Translations under genes and position numbers: made by a program
Shown: positions 12,000 to 23,900 of the stretch, in pieces
How the letters are laid out: every line of letters starts with the position of its first letter
How positions within the stretch are numbered: the first letter of the stretch is position 1
Assembly: GCF_933775445.1 (NCBI RefSeq)
Contig: NC_065876.1
Coordinates: 16,926,001-16,990,000 of the forward strand
From: Argentina anserina
Taxonomy: Eukaryota > Streptophyta > Magnoliopsida > Rosales > Rosaceae
Reading direction: 5' to 3'
Length of the DNA stretch: 64,000 bases
The notes under the pieces: generated by a model
What the model saw: only the letters and a program-made list of their open reading frames with translations
What the model was told of the DNA's origin: nothing
The model's database searches: none

Positions 12000-12620
12000 A
12001 GAAGATGATCAAGGCACGCTCCTTGCAAATATTGAGGGAAGGGCCGTTTGGGTAGTTCTTCTCTGTAGTATATGATGGAGTGATCACAAGGAAAATGATG
12101 ACGAAGTCGATCAATGGATTAGTGAAAATCCTTGAGAACTATGATAAGGCCAAGGAGTCCTTCATCTTTGCTGGCAAGACTTTTAGGATTTCTGATAGCT
12201 TCATATCACAATTGTTTGGTGTGCCGCTCAAGAGGCAGTTTGTGGATTCCAAGTCAAATGAGGAAGTTCCGGAGGCAGAACTCATATTTGGAAAACTTTC
12301 GACCAACAATAGGCTAACGCAGAAGAAAATCACTGACGCATTGCAAAAGACGCTAAATGAATATCTTGCGGCTGGGGAAGATGAAAAAAGGGACATCAAT
12401 GTTGTAAGACTTGTATTGCTGGACATGTTAGCAAGGTTCTTTGTCCCCAACTCAGGATCGTTCATCGCATAGGAGTATGTCAGAGCGTTGTGGGGAAAAA
12501 CATCACTAGAAGACTATGCATGGGCAAGGGAAATTGGCCACATCTTTCGGTCTTCGCTCAAAGCAAAAATTACACGCTCAAGCCACATACGCTTTCTTTG
12601 ATTTCTCATATATGGCTTGG
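12000..12620 (+). pseudogene. Globular domain exon, DUF1985-like
   Basis: The longest open part, 12080-12472, gives 130 residues including ESFIFAGKTFRISDSFISQL and VVRLVLLDMLARFFVPNSG. The frame extends upstream through KKMIKARSLQILREGPFG and one stop, and downstream past a stop into EYVRALWGKTSLEDYAWARE. The pattern of a G-P-F-G start, an F-R-I-S strand block and a final helical block ending in a P-N-S-G turn resembles the N-terminal domain of transposon-linked DUF1985 plant proteins. I cannot exclude the related plant mobile domain. Two in-frame stops show decay. Confidence 0.5.
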
Positions 12621-12649
12621 TAAGCCGTATTAACATCTTATTTTTTGAA

Positions 12650-12803
12650 CAGTATTGGCTATGTGAGAAGACCGTTGTCATACGACCAATTGAAGGTAGA
12701 GAAAACAAATATCCTCTGGCACTGAAGTGAGACCTGTCAAAACTGGTGCCGATTCTTGAGAAGTATGACAATAATCACCTTGCGTTATTTATCAATATGA
12801 TGG
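12650..12803 (+). pseudogene. Short exon after the globular domain
   Basis: After an AG acceptor at 12650-12651 the frame reads YWLCEKTVVIRPIEGRENKY, one stop, then DLSKLVPILEKYDNNHL, and reaches a GT at about 12804. It follows an exon ending ISHIWL. A W-x-Y-E-like block is common after the DUF1985 domain. Low-level evidence only. Confidence 0.4.
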
Positions 12804-12821
12804 TATTTTATTTTATTTTTG

Positions 12822-12875
12822 TTGTGACTGATTGTGTGACAAGATGTGTGACAACATGTGTAACTGTGATATATC
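12822..12875. repeat. 12-bp GTGTGACAG minisatellite, block 3
   Basis: Short block of four or five diverged units immediately before the coiled-coil exon. Confidence 0.7.
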
Positions 12876-12889
12876 TATGTGTTTCAGAA

Positions 12890-13490
12890 ATTGTTTCGCA
12901 AGGTGAAACAAGAACTTGAGTTTAGCAGCTCTGACGAAGATGAAAATGCTAAGAAAGATGAAGTCCCAATGCCAAAATGTGATGTTGAGGCACTAGAGGC
13001 ACAAATAACAGACCTCTAAGAGAAAAATATTACATTGCAGCAAATCAAGACGAGTCTAGAGGAGAAAGTAGTAAAGCATGAGGAGGAGAACGAAAGGTTG
13101 AGACACAACTTGGAGAAATTAAGAGTGAAGAGCAAAGAAGATGATGAAAAATTCAAGAATATAGTGGGATGATAAATACGCTATCAGCAGGATCTGATGA
13201 GCAAGAATACAAGACTACTCCGATGGAACAAGAGCCACATGAACATAGCGAAAAGGAGAAAGAGATGCAAGACAAAGATACTAAGCTGGCTTTAGAGAAG
13301 GAGAAGGAGAAAGAGATGCAGCACAAAAATACTAAGCTGATTGTGGAGCACAAAGATACTAAGCTAGTTTTGGAGAAGGAGAAAGAGATGCACCACAAAG
13401 ATACTTAGCTGGTTATGGAGAAAGAGAATGAGAAAGTGGGAAAAGGCAAGGAGCTGCAGCAGAAACAAAATGATCATGGTAACTAAATCT
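12890..13490 (+). pseudogene. Coiled-coil exon
   Basis: The frame reads KLFRKVKQELEFSSSDEDEN, one stop, then LEEKVVKHEEENERLRHN and further heptad-like sequence. From 13169 a frame of 79 residues consists of imperfect EKEKEMQHKNTKL-type repeats. The whole is a long charged coiled coil with several stops. Confidence 0.5.
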
Positions 13491-13579
13491 CGAAAACTCA
13501 TGCAAAATGAAGGAGAGGGGGAGAATTTTTTTTACTTGATATGAAAGATAATATGTTTATATTTAACATCGAACAAAAA

Positions 13580-13985
13580 ATGTTTGTAAGTTTCTATGAA
13601 TCATGACTTATGTTTTATACACACTTGTGTTTTTCTTTCCCATATGTACTTTGTTACTTTTACATGTTTTTGTAGAAAATTGTTGTATGACTTGTGTCAC
13701 ATTGCCTGTCACATGAAAAATATTAGTGTGAAAGGTGGTGTGACAATATATGTGACAGCTGATGTGACTGGTCTTATATGTGAGTTTCTATGAATCATCA
13801 ATTATGTTTTGTATACCCTTGTGTTTTTTTCTACCCATATGTACTTTTTTTGCTTTTACATGTTTCTATAGAATCGTTGTATGACTTGTGTCACACGGCA
13901 TGTCACATGGCCTGTCACAGGACAATATTAGTGTGACCGGTAGTGTGACAGATGGTGCGACAGAATATGTGACAACTCTTGTAGT
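13580..13985. repeat. Two 200-bp units with inverted GTGTGACAG motifs, block 4
   Basis: Two tandem copies begin with GTTTCTATGAATCATGA or GTTTCTATGAATCATCA, pass through a T-rich segment with CCCATATGTACTTT, and end in a cluster where CCTGTCACA (inverted) precedes GTGTGACAG (direct). This gives hairpin potential. Confidence 0.75.
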
Positions 13986-14046
13986 TGAATACTTTTAATG
14001 GGACTTATTATGTGGCTGATACTGTGACTGACTTGTATCTACCTTT

Positions 14047-14640
14047 GTGATAGTGAAAACTGCAGCAGTTCCTACACAAGCCAAAAATACTCCATCCACA
14101 CCGGAGTTTGACATGTCGTCCTTCAAACTCATGCCTGACCTCTCTCTTCTATTGGATTTTTCATTTCCAACCGCACCGGTAATCAACATTTCACTCGAAA
14201 ACTTCAAAACACCAGAGGCCAATATTGACATGGAGGCTGAAGCCGAGAAGAACCTGGTTCCATTTTCTCCGGATGCATATCCGTTGAGCTGCATGCATCC
14301 TGATGATAACACATATGATTCTGAAAATAGGTTCACCATCAAGATTGATGATGAAAAATCTGGAGAGACTACTTCAACAATGGGAATGTATTCATATATT
14401 TCACGCATCATCATCAAAAATTTGGAGTGGAATGAAGAGCAAAAAAGGGAGAAGTTAAAAAATGATGCAGCAGAAGAAAAGGTGGAGGTATGAGAATTAT
14501 ATATCATCAAAGATTACGGGGATTTGGTATATGATATACCAGATGATGGCATGCCATCAGCAATTAGCCAAGTTGAGGTTATTCATTGGGATGAATTTGA
14601 CGTTGTCAAATGTATGGATGAGAAGACAAGGAGAGAATGG
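14047..14640 (+). pseudogene. Unrecognised exon ending before the peptidase-like block
   Basis: An open frame of 148 residues (14047-14493) is followed, one frame later, by ELYIIKDYGDLVYDIPDDGM up to a stop at about 14650. Its N-terminal half contains MPDLSLLLDFSFPTAP and its C-terminal half is acidic and helical. I do not recognise the family. The coding-like composition and position between minisatellite-bearing intervals make it part of the decayed gene. Confidence 0.45.
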
Positions 14641-14669
14641 AGACGGTGTTAGAACAATACAAGCAGCGG

Positions 14670-14990
14670 GTATGAATTATGTTTTCTACACCATTGTGGT
14701 TTTCTTTTAAAAATGTGATTTATTTCTTTTACATGTTTCTGTAAACAATTGTTATATGACTTGTTTCACATTGCCTGTCACAGACTCTGTCACAATGCCT
14801 GTCACAATTCCTGTCTCAATAGAAATCTTATTATGATAAGAGATGTGACAAGTGGTGTGACAGGTGGTGTGTTTGGTCTCATTAGTGAGTTTCTATGAAT
14901 TATGTCTGTCACATTTCCTGTCACAAGACAAAAAATGTTACTGTGACAGATGGTTTCACAGGAGGTGTGGCTGGTTTCGTAAATTAGTTT
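14670..14990. repeat. Further 200-bp unit with inverted motifs, block 5
   Basis: The same composite unit as at 13580-13985: ATGAATTATGTTTTCTACAC, T-rich, TTTTACATGTTTCTGTA, then CCTGTCACA clusters followed by GTGTGACAG. A second partial unit starts near 14886. Confidence 0.7.
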
Positions 14991-15069
14991 CAATTTCTTT
15001 ATTATTTGATCTATTAATGTAGTTGTAACTTGTGATGATGACTCATCGTGTGTAATATGTACATTGCAG

Positions 15070-15147
15070 GACACTTTTGTTTGATGGCCCGATTGGAACA
15101 AAATTCACCAAAACTGACCTTAAGTGGTTCATAGAGAGTAAAGCAGT
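15070..15147 (+). pseudogene. Exon 5' half, broken by gypsy insertion
   Basis: The frame FDGPIGTKFTKTDLKWFIES then KAV is cut at about 15147, where sequence homologous to the gypsy interior begins. The apparent continuation is at 18752-18795 (INRLHCDLQKIKTG) followed by a GT. Together they resemble the start of a Ulp1-type domain. Confidence 0.45.
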
Positions 15148-16666
15148 CTATCAACCATAAATTCAAAGATCAACTCATCCTAGACAATTAAAAGCACCTA
15201 AGACTCAAAACAAAACAAAAAAAAATACAATTTTTTTTATTTTTCTGGTTTTATGACTACACAAATATGTAAACCTTCCCCCACACTCGAATCATGCATT
15301 GTCCTCAATGAATGTCAAAAATAAATAATGCAATGAAAGACAAATTCATAGTGGAAGAAAAAAAACAAAAAATAAAAACAAGATAAAAATATGAGAAAAG
15401 CTCCCCCATGGCGTAGTCCAACAGCCTGCATTCCATGCTTCATAACGTTTGAAAATAATCTCTGATCAGTAAGACAGCAATGGTAATAGAAAGCTGATGT
15501 TGCTAGCTTTCCAAGCATGTAAAGTACGTTCGCTAACTCCCTTTGCGCTAGGAGATACAGCCTGCCTCAGTCGACGGACTACTTCTGCCAGATTTTGTTG
15601 AACGAAAATTTCTGGCTCCTCTTCAATTTTTTTCTTTTCGAAAACTAATTGACACAAGCACAAAACACATCAAAAAAACAAAAACAATAAAAAAAATAAT
15701 CAAACAAAATCATTAGTGAAAGTGGGAACCTACATAACATAGGATGTGAGGTCCTTAAAAGACTATGTTCCTCTAGCCATTTGTTATTATGTGGAATTTA
15801 AAATGCAACATGAATGAGATGCAAAATGAATGCAATTAGAATGAGATCATTAAGATGCAATACAAAAGTTAGAGAAGACAGTTAGAAATTCATTGATATA
15901 TACAAGTCACAAATATGTCAAAAGTCATTCATATATACCAAGCACATGTTCAAGGGAGAAAAGAAACGAAAACTAGCTTACCAACTAATCCAACATATTG
16001 TCAAATCTTATGTTTAAGTTCGTTTTAATTTCTTAACTCAATTTTTTTGTTTTTTTACAAGTAACTTTTCAATCGATTTCATGCTTCAACATTCTTAAAT
16101 TGTCATTCAAACAATTAAATGATCGATTGATTCTAAGTTGTAAACCAAGGTGGACGTGCGGCCTAAGTATGGATATCTACACACAAGTCTGAATCGTTGT
16201 TTCAGAAGGCCGGATAGCTAATTCAGAGATAGTAAACATGGTAAGACTCATTTGTTGAACTACGGAAGGCAAACCCCCTATTGACTCCATCACCGAGATG
16301 TATGTCAGACAATAGTTCTCTAAGATCCAATTTTGGTCCCATGCACCAGGGTAATGAAAGAGCGTGCCCCTTACTCAGCAGGAAACAAACTTGGGTGTTA
16401 GACAAATCTCCAAGTGTTAATAAAAGCCGCCCTCAACCTCATGCAAAAACTTTAGAAGCAAACATGAGAGGTTAAGGCTAATATTAACAAAAGGGACTTT
16501 ACCTATTCCGTTTGATTTACAACCTACAACAATTATTCAGTCAATCACCAAAACAACAACCTAATATATATTTACTATATGTTACAACAAAATAATATAA
16601 GAATATATAAATGTACAATATGAACAGTGAATTCGAACTTAAAAGATTGGGATCCATAATGATGGA

Positions 16667-16716
16667 GCCCCGGCAACGGTGCCATTTGATTGGTTCGTTC
16701 CCCGGCAACGGCGCCA
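16667..16716 (-). other. Duplicated tRNA-Asp primer binding site
   Basis: On the - strand TGGCGCCGTTGCCGGGG (16700-16716) is complementary to the 3' end of tRNA-Asp, the primer reported for Athila-like elements. A second copy with one change lies at 16667-16683, separated by a short piece resembling the LTR terminus. Confidence 0.8.
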
Positions 16717-16718
16717 TT

Positions 16719-18752
16719 TGATCAGTTCGATTTCTCGAGATATTAACCATGTAAGCATCGTTAGTAGTATAAAGCAATAGGGTATCGTTCACAAACCAGG
16801 GATCCTCCAGGGCGAAGAATCACAAATATTTAACAACGAATTCATAAGAGTTTGAGGATTTTGGGATATAGGATCGGTATCAAAACATAAAATAAAACCT
16901 AAACTAATATATACATGTGATCAACCAACCAACACATAAGAAATCACCAAACAAATAACATAAGAACAAAGGTAACGAAATCTACTCTCAATCATGTTCG
17001 TGCCGTAAGTATCATAGTTCATCTTAAATTCGATCATGCATCAAGTTCCTACTTCGTTCCTAATACATGGATATTATCGAGCTCAACTACTTGTCTTGCT
17101 ACAAAATATAAAATACCAATTCATCATGCAATTACGTATCACAGAGAGAAATCAACATGTTTAAAGAACCTATCCAATGTCGAACTTAAGATCGTAATCG
17201 GTCGGAGAACAAAGAACAAACAATTAATCGATTACTTGTATCATAATCGTTACTAGCTTTGAATGATTGACATATGCAACATCAATTACTTGTCTTAATC
17301 ACACATGCAATATAAGAACACACCGAAAATTAATCAAGAACATAAATAAACAGAAACTCATGAAATAAAACCTAAAATCATTGAATTAAAATCGAAAACA
17401 TTAATTCATCATGTCATTCAAAAGTTACAAATATCTCATAGACAACAATGAAAATAACTTTAACAAAACCTAAACATAAATCATCCAAGAACAAGAACAT
17501 AAAAACCCGAAAACTAAACATGAAGATCATAGAGTTACACTTTATAATTCTCCTCCCAAAGTTCCTTAGAAAGGTAGCACGAAATCTTCAGGAGTATGGT
17601 ATCCTAGGCTCCTAAGCTTTGGACAGAAAATATGGTGAAGGGTGGGTGAATTCGGATTCTATGGTTCTTGGTGAATGAAAGTGTTTGGGCAACGCTTTAA
17701 CTATACTTATGTTCAAGGTTGATGATATTTTTCTGTGGAAATGAGGTGCTATATATAGAGGAAGAAACCCAAGGGAGGCTGGCCACAAAGTCCACAAAGT
17801 TGAAACCAAATTGGTTGAGGTTTCCTAGATTTTCTCAATTCGGCAGATCTAACCTTTGTGCCTTGTTCTAGCCATAACTTTCTCTAGAAAATAGATATTG
17901 AGCTGATTCTAACGGAATTTGAAAATAGACTCCCATAGCTTTTCATCCATATGTCATGGATTTTCAGAATTATTGTGAGCTGTCCAGGGGAGTCCGTCAA
18001 AGTTGGATGACCAGCACTGTCAGAATTCTGATTTCTATAAGGATTGCATATCTTCTTCCTCCTTTAATGCTGATTTCTTTTGCACAAATTTATTTCTTTG
18101 AATTAGGGAGGCAGCAAGAGTCTTAATTGTTGCAGCCATGTTTGATTTTTCTTACCTCTTCTCATTAATTTGCTGCATGCCTTCTTTGACTTTCTTACCT
18201 CTTCTCATTTAACTTGCTGCATGTCTTTTTTGACATTCTTTGGTGCATGAATTTATGGTGATTATGATATATATTTGTGCTCTATATGTAGAAGAAATAA
18301 GGTCCCAAGTTTCCCTCGTAGCCCCTGGATCAAAAACAAATCAATGACTGAGATAATTCCGCCGAGCTCACTAGACCTCCAAGTAATGATTCGGTCAAAT
18401 GTACCTGTAGGAATAAGATATTGATTTTATTCCAAATCCTACAGAAACTAGACACACACAGATTTCTATCCATATATGGTATATCTTCTAATTCAATCGG
18501 AGCTATCCAGGGGACCCCGTCGTAGTTGGACTACGAATCTTGATAGCATTTTGATTCTTGCATGAATTGGGCTTTTAAGTGCATATCTTCTTCTCTTAGC
18601 ACGATTTCATCATCAATTCACTCATGATCGATATAATCTCTACCTAGACAATTATTCATACAAAAAAAACTAAAACATACTAAATAAAAGGTAACAAAGA
18701 GTAAGAATAGGGCATAAACACATTAAGAACGTCACACTTTGTGCTCCTATCA
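16719..18752 (-). repeat. Gypsy 5' LTR with TATA box
   Basis: It runs from TGATCAGTTCGATTTCTCGA to GTGCTCCTATCA on the + strand (2034 bp). On the - strand the start is TGATAGGAGCACAAAGTGTG. A TATA box (CTATATATAG) on the - strand at 17750-17759 marks the likely promoter. The small frame 17612-17809 recurs at 31041-31259 because the LTRs are homologous, not because it is a gene. Confidence 0.75.
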
Positions 18753-18784
18753 ATAAACAGACTGCATTGTGACCTGCAAAAAAT

Positions 18785-19060
18785 TAAAACAGGTAATGTG
18801 ACAGGAGGTGTGACAGGTGGTGTGATAGGTGGTGTGACAGGATGTGTGACAGGACGTGTGACAGGATGTGTGACAGCAGGTGTGACAGGACGTGTGACAG
18901 GCGTTGTGACAGGACGTGTGATAGGGTGTGTAACAGGATGTGTGACAGGACGTGTGACAGGCGGTGTGACAGCAGATATGACAGGACGTGTGACAGGCGG
19001 TGTGACAGGAGGTGTGACAGGGTGTGTAACAGATGGTGTGACAGCATGTGTGACAAACAA
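18785..19060. repeat. 12-bp GTGTGACAG minisatellite, block 6
   Basis: The longest and cleanest block, about 23 units. The first nine bases are nearly fixed (GTGTGACAG) and the last three vary (GAC, GAT, GCG, CAG, GAG). It begins right after the exon end at 18795. Overlapping open frames on both strands here are artefacts of the 12-bp period. Confidence 0.9.
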
Positions 19061-19859
19061 ACATACAATGGAAATACACAATTCAAAATCACAAAAACCT
19101 CGTGATATAACTCAAAAAATCTTGAATATGAAAGTCATAGATCAATCTAAACCAGTACATTGAAGCATTCATGAAGAAAAGATCAGCAAAAACCAAAACG
19201 AGTAACAACAACAGCAAAAACAAAATCAATTTGCAAGCAAGAAAAATCATAACCAAAATCGAGTAGCAAGCTTGAATTGGAATTGAAATACAAATACAAG
19301 ATGCATGATCAGAACGCGAAAATGAAACGAATGAAGCATAACTAAGAGCACGAATAAGAATTGAATTGAAACAAATTAGTTCTCTAAATGTCAAATCAAA
19401 TTGCGCCGAAACAAACCTGAATTGACGGCGGCAGCGACGATGAAGGTTGCAGGAGAGCAACCGAACTTGGAGGAAGCTAGAACATATCAAAATGAAAGAG
19501 AGTGACGATGGTGAGACCGAAGCTTGCAGGAGAGTAACCGGACTTTGAGGAAGCTAGAACTGTCAGAATGAACGAGCGAAACGACGGGGCGACGGCGGGG
19601 AGGCTAAGCTGGTACAGTCGGCGGACTAGAGGATCAAAGGCGTGGGAGGTTTTTTGAATTCAGAATAGGAAACTTCGGTGTTTTTCGTCAAATTCGGTTA
19701 TACTAATAGTTAGAGAATGGTACAACGGTTATAAAAGTATGAAAAAACTGACTATTTTATGATTTATTCAAATTTTGTTAACTATTTTATAATTTTAATA
19801 TAAAATATCCTTTTATAATTAGATTTAGTATTGTTGTTTTTCTAATTAATAATGAGAAA
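19061..19859. other. Gene-free stretch with a local duplication
   Basis: Near 19440-19560 a unit of about 70 bp (GCAGGAGAGCAACCGAACTT and GCAGGAGAGTAACCGGACTT, each followed by GAGGAAGCTAGAAC) is present twice. It could be the 3' part of the decayed gene; nothing else recognised. Confidence 0.4.
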
Positions 19860-22800
19860 TGTCACTTTTTTCTAATTTCTCCAAATTTTATTTGGGCGTA
19901 TTTGCGTATCAAATCGTGTCCGAGAGTATTTTCGTGTCTTTTATTGTCTTCCCATCTTTCATTTTTCTTCTATATTTGGATAGAAACATAACAGAGAGCC
20001 GAGCTCTCACTGCTCCGTCCTCTCTTTCACCCAATTCCACCGTCCGGCCTCTTCTCGGCGGCGTGCCATCATCAAGCAAACCTTCGCATGATTCTCTCTC
20101 CATCCTTGGTCACGGTTCAACCATGCAGCAACTCTTTGAGAAGATCGGTAAAGGAGCTTGACGATCCCAATTCCGATCAATTTCTCTATCTCCGGCCTAC
20201 CCATGACTTGAATGTGGTAAATTATTAACCTCCTCTTTATTCTCTACCTCCTAGACCTTCTGATTTTCGAATCTGGTCTGATTCTAGTAATCTCCTTTTT
20301 CTGGGTTTAAGTTCCTCCAGTGCTTTCTGCAAATTCCAGCGAGACTGCAACCTTACGGCTTCGACTCCAGCTTCTAATTGTAAGCTATACCTTCCCCAAC
20401 ATCTTTAACCTTTCAATGATTCCAATTTCATAAATTTGAGTTAAATCGGGCTTTTTCCTCTTTCTGCATATTCATGTTTTCTGCCGCCGTGAACCACCGT
20501 CATCGACGACTCTCCGGCAACGTTTGAGAAAAGAGGAGGACCTCACTAAGCCTTGCATATCAGTTGAGTTTTGGAGCAGCATGAATATTTTCTCAATAAG
20601 AGAGATGCAATTGCTCTCTTTCTGATCACTTGGGAAATCACATTAGGTAATTTCCCATTCTCTGGAATTTCTGTAATTTCGTTTGGGCTGCTGTGTTGAC
20701 GTTTAGCGTTTACGATCACAGAGTTGAGGAGCAGAATGTACATTTCAATATTAGAAGCTTCAAGGGACATGGAAAAGCTACTGTATTGGGTATTCATCTT
20801 CTAGAACGAAATTGAAGGTAAAGCGCCTTCTTTCACTGCTATTGTGTTGATGTTGGTTGGAGAAATAGAATGAAGATTGAGTTTGAGATTTTTCTGTTTG
20901 AAACCAATGAAGTTGAATGGTAATATTGGATGACGTCTGAGACTTAGGAGACATAAGGAGTACGTTTGTGGACCTCCGTTTGAGTTGAAAGTCGACAGAA
21001 GGTAAAGCTTTCCATTGGGACTGTATTGATAAATTTGGTGATTTGGATTGAGTTTTGGACTTAGCTTTTGGGTATTTGGCAGCTTGGAGGTTTATACAAA
21101 GCAATTGAGGAATTCCAGCAAGCATTTGGAACTTCACACAACGTTTGCAAGATTCTGGCATGGCCATTGAAGGTAACATCTAGTATTTCCTTTTTTAGGA
21201 AAGTCACACAGTTTTCCAATTCGGGAAACTTTTCTTTTTCTGGAAAGTTTCTATATTAGGAGACCCTGATGGGTGTCCTTAGTAATTGTCTTTGGGTTGT
21301 TTAGTAATAAAGTGTTAACGGCTTAGAGAAATTTAATGTCGTTTAGCTCTTAAAATCGACGATTATTGATTTATAACAAACTCGAAGCATTGATTTAATG
21401 TTATGGTATTACTTAGTGAATTCTAGGATTTACTAAATAATGCTTATTTCATTTAACATGATATGCGTAAACCGGGATGATCACGTTGTTCGATATTATA
21501 AAATCGTTTGTGTTATGAATCATTTATGTTGTGAATCAATAAGCTGAGAACCTATCTCGATTGGTCAAATTCAACCTTTGGTAATTCTCTTGGTCAAACC
21601 AGGAATTACTTAGTCAACTCAAAGTCAACGCTTGACATTTCCATGTCTAACTAGGAAAAGGCTACAATCGTGTTATTTCGGATTCTGGACTTGGCATTTC
21701 ATTTCTATAGCGCTGCTCGGGGATTATATCAAGTTATAAGGATTGCTCAGCTTGGAGCTTACGTTTTGGATTTGGGGATTTCTGCACTTCAATCTAGGTA
21801 GGGGAGCTAACCTTCCTATTTTGATTTTTGGCCAATTATAAATCATAGTCTAGTTCTCGGTTGATTGTTTATGATGCATTAAATCTTGCAAAAACCCGAG
21901 GCTATGCGTGTTTTAAGATAGAGTAAGTGGTTAGACTTGTTCGTGAGTGTGACAGACCTGAGAGTGTATGGGGCCCGGGAGTCCAGTAACCCCTCGGTGT
22001 CGAAAATCATAAACCTCTATAGGGGTAATACTCTGTTTATTATTTAGATCCATTCTTTACGGTATTATTGAGGGCTATCTAGTGAAATATTGTTGCAACA
22101 GAGGCGGTTGGCCTCGACTTTTGAGGTCACCAGTTTGGGCTCATTAGTCGCTAGGATCGGTCATGCATTACTATTATATCTTCCACTATTCTACCTTGGG
22201 CACCCAACTGTTTAGCATGATGTGTTTTCCTAAATTTGCATGTTTTGAGAAATTATTTTCTCGACACTTAAACTACCCTTAAATGCTTTATAAACTCCTA
22301 TGTTGCACAGACACGGGCACGGCGACACGACACGGCGCGACACGGCGCGACACGGCGACACAGCAAATATGAAAAACTCTTCTTTCGACACGGCTCCGAC
22401 ACGGCAAATAAAAAATATTTATATATATTTTTAATACATAAAATAAATTAACAATATTATTATAAAGTTGTAAAATCTATCAATTGCATAACAATGTTTA
22501 AGAAATAACATCAAATAGTCAAAAAATGCAAGTGACAAAGTGAATAGTTGGTAACACTGTATATTTGCATTTCTTCTTGGTGGATTTTGTGAGAATACAT
22601 GGAGGGTATGCAATGGATGTTTGTGTATCTATTTTATTGTAGGGGATGGACCAGCATGCATCATTATGTGGTTTCTACAAAACAGAAGTTTACATTAAAA
22701 GTTGAAGTAAATGTACCTAGATTCAGGAGCAACACGTGGCTCCACTCGGGGAGCAACCCCTTCATCCCTGTTAGGTATATTATTCTTAGTTGGTTCTGGT

Positions 22801-22904
22801 ACTTGGCAAATTGAAGGGACCGGACCTTTGAGGGAACTGTATTCCAGCACTCTAAATAAATGATTCAGAAGGAGTCAGACAATCATCACATGAAAGTAAT
22901 AAGA

Positions 22905-23900
22905 ATCTAGAGGATGTATGAGTCGCATCTAGCAGTAGAAAAATGCGCTCCCTCACCGGTAAATCTGACTGTAAACAACAAATGAAACAAGTTTTATTAC
23001 TTATGAAATTAGACAAGTATTAGTTATTGTCTACATCAGTACAAGTTCAAACCTTTTTCTTCACTATCTTCACCAGAATATGAATAATCCCAACATCGAT
23101 CACTTGCTTATGTATTTGTTCCCCAATATTGTTCATCAACATCTCCAGCAACTACAAAGCCAAAAGAAATGGATGATATTATCAAACCAAATTACAGGAG
23201 AATTATCGAGACTCCCCCTAAAATAAGAAAACATTAGAAAATAATATCATTAAGAAATCAGGCTCTTACTAACCATAACTGCATAAAGTTGAGAATTCAC
23301 ATTTTTACTCCCCAGACGTTTCTTGATAGCTTTGATGACATCTCTAGCTTGCCTACACCAGAACCAAAGGAGTGCATGTGCAAGATATAAGTGACTAAGT
23401 GAGTTTGAATAAAAAAATATGAATAAAGATCCATTAACAAAAGATTAGATTACTCATGTCAGAAATGCAATTTCAAGACAGAGTTTAAACTTAGAAATAA
23501 AAATCCACCAGGGGCATTATGGCCTGACCAAAGAAGTTGGCTTGCAGAGTGCAAATACTAACCAGAATCTTGAAAGATATATAAAAATGACACCATTTCA
23601 TGAAAAAGCACGAAGGAATTAGTTGAGGCAGATCAAATGTTGGTAATACTCTTCTTCCATGTGAAACAAATCACAACAAAAATGAACAATAATAAGACCT
23701 AAACTAATTATCCCACCTCCCAACAGAATTTTATACACTTAACTGTAATCAACTTCACATGTCTCAACTGTCTCTACATGTAATGTTTAACAGACATACC
23801 TGTTATCATGAGCGACTAATTCACAGATCTGAATATTCTTGGTCCAATCCATCTCACTCAGTTTCTCACTTGTTGCAGAATTGACAACTAAGTTGCAGCT
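22905..23900 (-). pseudogene. Captured VHS-domain exons of a TOM1-LIKE gene
   Basis: TOM1-LIKE (TOL) proteins bind ubiquitinated membrane cargo through VHS and GAT domains and feed it to ESCRT sorting. Here four exons in order on the - strand encode most of a VHS domain: about 23900-23800 ([19 protein letters not shown]), 23352-23274 ([17 protein letters not shown]), 23151-23053 ([20 protein letters not shown] and ILVKIVKKK), and 22968 to about 22905 (SDLPVRERIFLLLDAT). Introns with GT-AG borders are kept, so this is genomic capture, not a retrocopy. The fourth exon loses homology after about residue 20 and runs into a stop; the GAT domain is absent. The type most resembles Arabidopsis TOL7/TOL8 from memory of the family. 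Confidence 0.8.

Larger units (their letters stand above)
15148..18752 (-). mobile_element. Athila-like gypsy remnant (5' half only)
   Basis: From 15148 the sequence matches the non-coding interior at 33270-33500 of the larger gypsy element. It continues with leader sequence homologous to 40200-40815, a tRNA-Asp primer site and a complete LTR. Gag, pol and the 3' LTR are absent, so a deletion removed the downstream half and no target duplication can be checked. The insertion splits an exon of the decayed gene. Confidence 0.7.
10327..18795 (+). pseudogene. Decayed multi-exon DUF1985/Ulp1-like gene
   Basis: Successive coding-looking blocks on the + strand appear to be exons of one gene: 10327-10450 (acidic, D/E rich), 10620-10716, 11150-11636, 12000-12620, 12650-12803, 12890-13490, 14047-14640, and 15070-15147 joined across a retrotransposon to 18752-18795. 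The order is acidic/basic low-complexity head, globular domain, coiled coil, then a short block (TDLKWFIESKAV then INRLHCDLQ) that recalls the start of plant Ulp1-like peptidase domains. This is the architecture of transposon-associated DUF1985/Ulp1 plant genes; the family call is an inference from layout and pattern. Stops, frameshifts and the insertion make it nonfunctional. The intervals carry a 12-bp minisatellite. Confidence 0.45.

Noticed and set aside
17612..17809. 65-residue frame repeated at 31041-31259
   Set aside because: It recurs because both lie in homologous LTRs around the TATA box; divergence includes frame-disrupting changes at the C-terminal end, so conservation of a protein is not supported.
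18785..19060. Regularly spaced repeats that could suggest a CRISPR array
   Set aside because: Units are 12 bp and contiguous with no unique spacers, in a plant nuclear context; this is a minisatellite.
18680..19163. Several long overlapping frames rich in VTGG, VTPP and CHTS repeats on both strands
   Set aside because: They are translations of a 12-bp tandem repeat, which stays open in many frames; the same occurs at 10848-11162.
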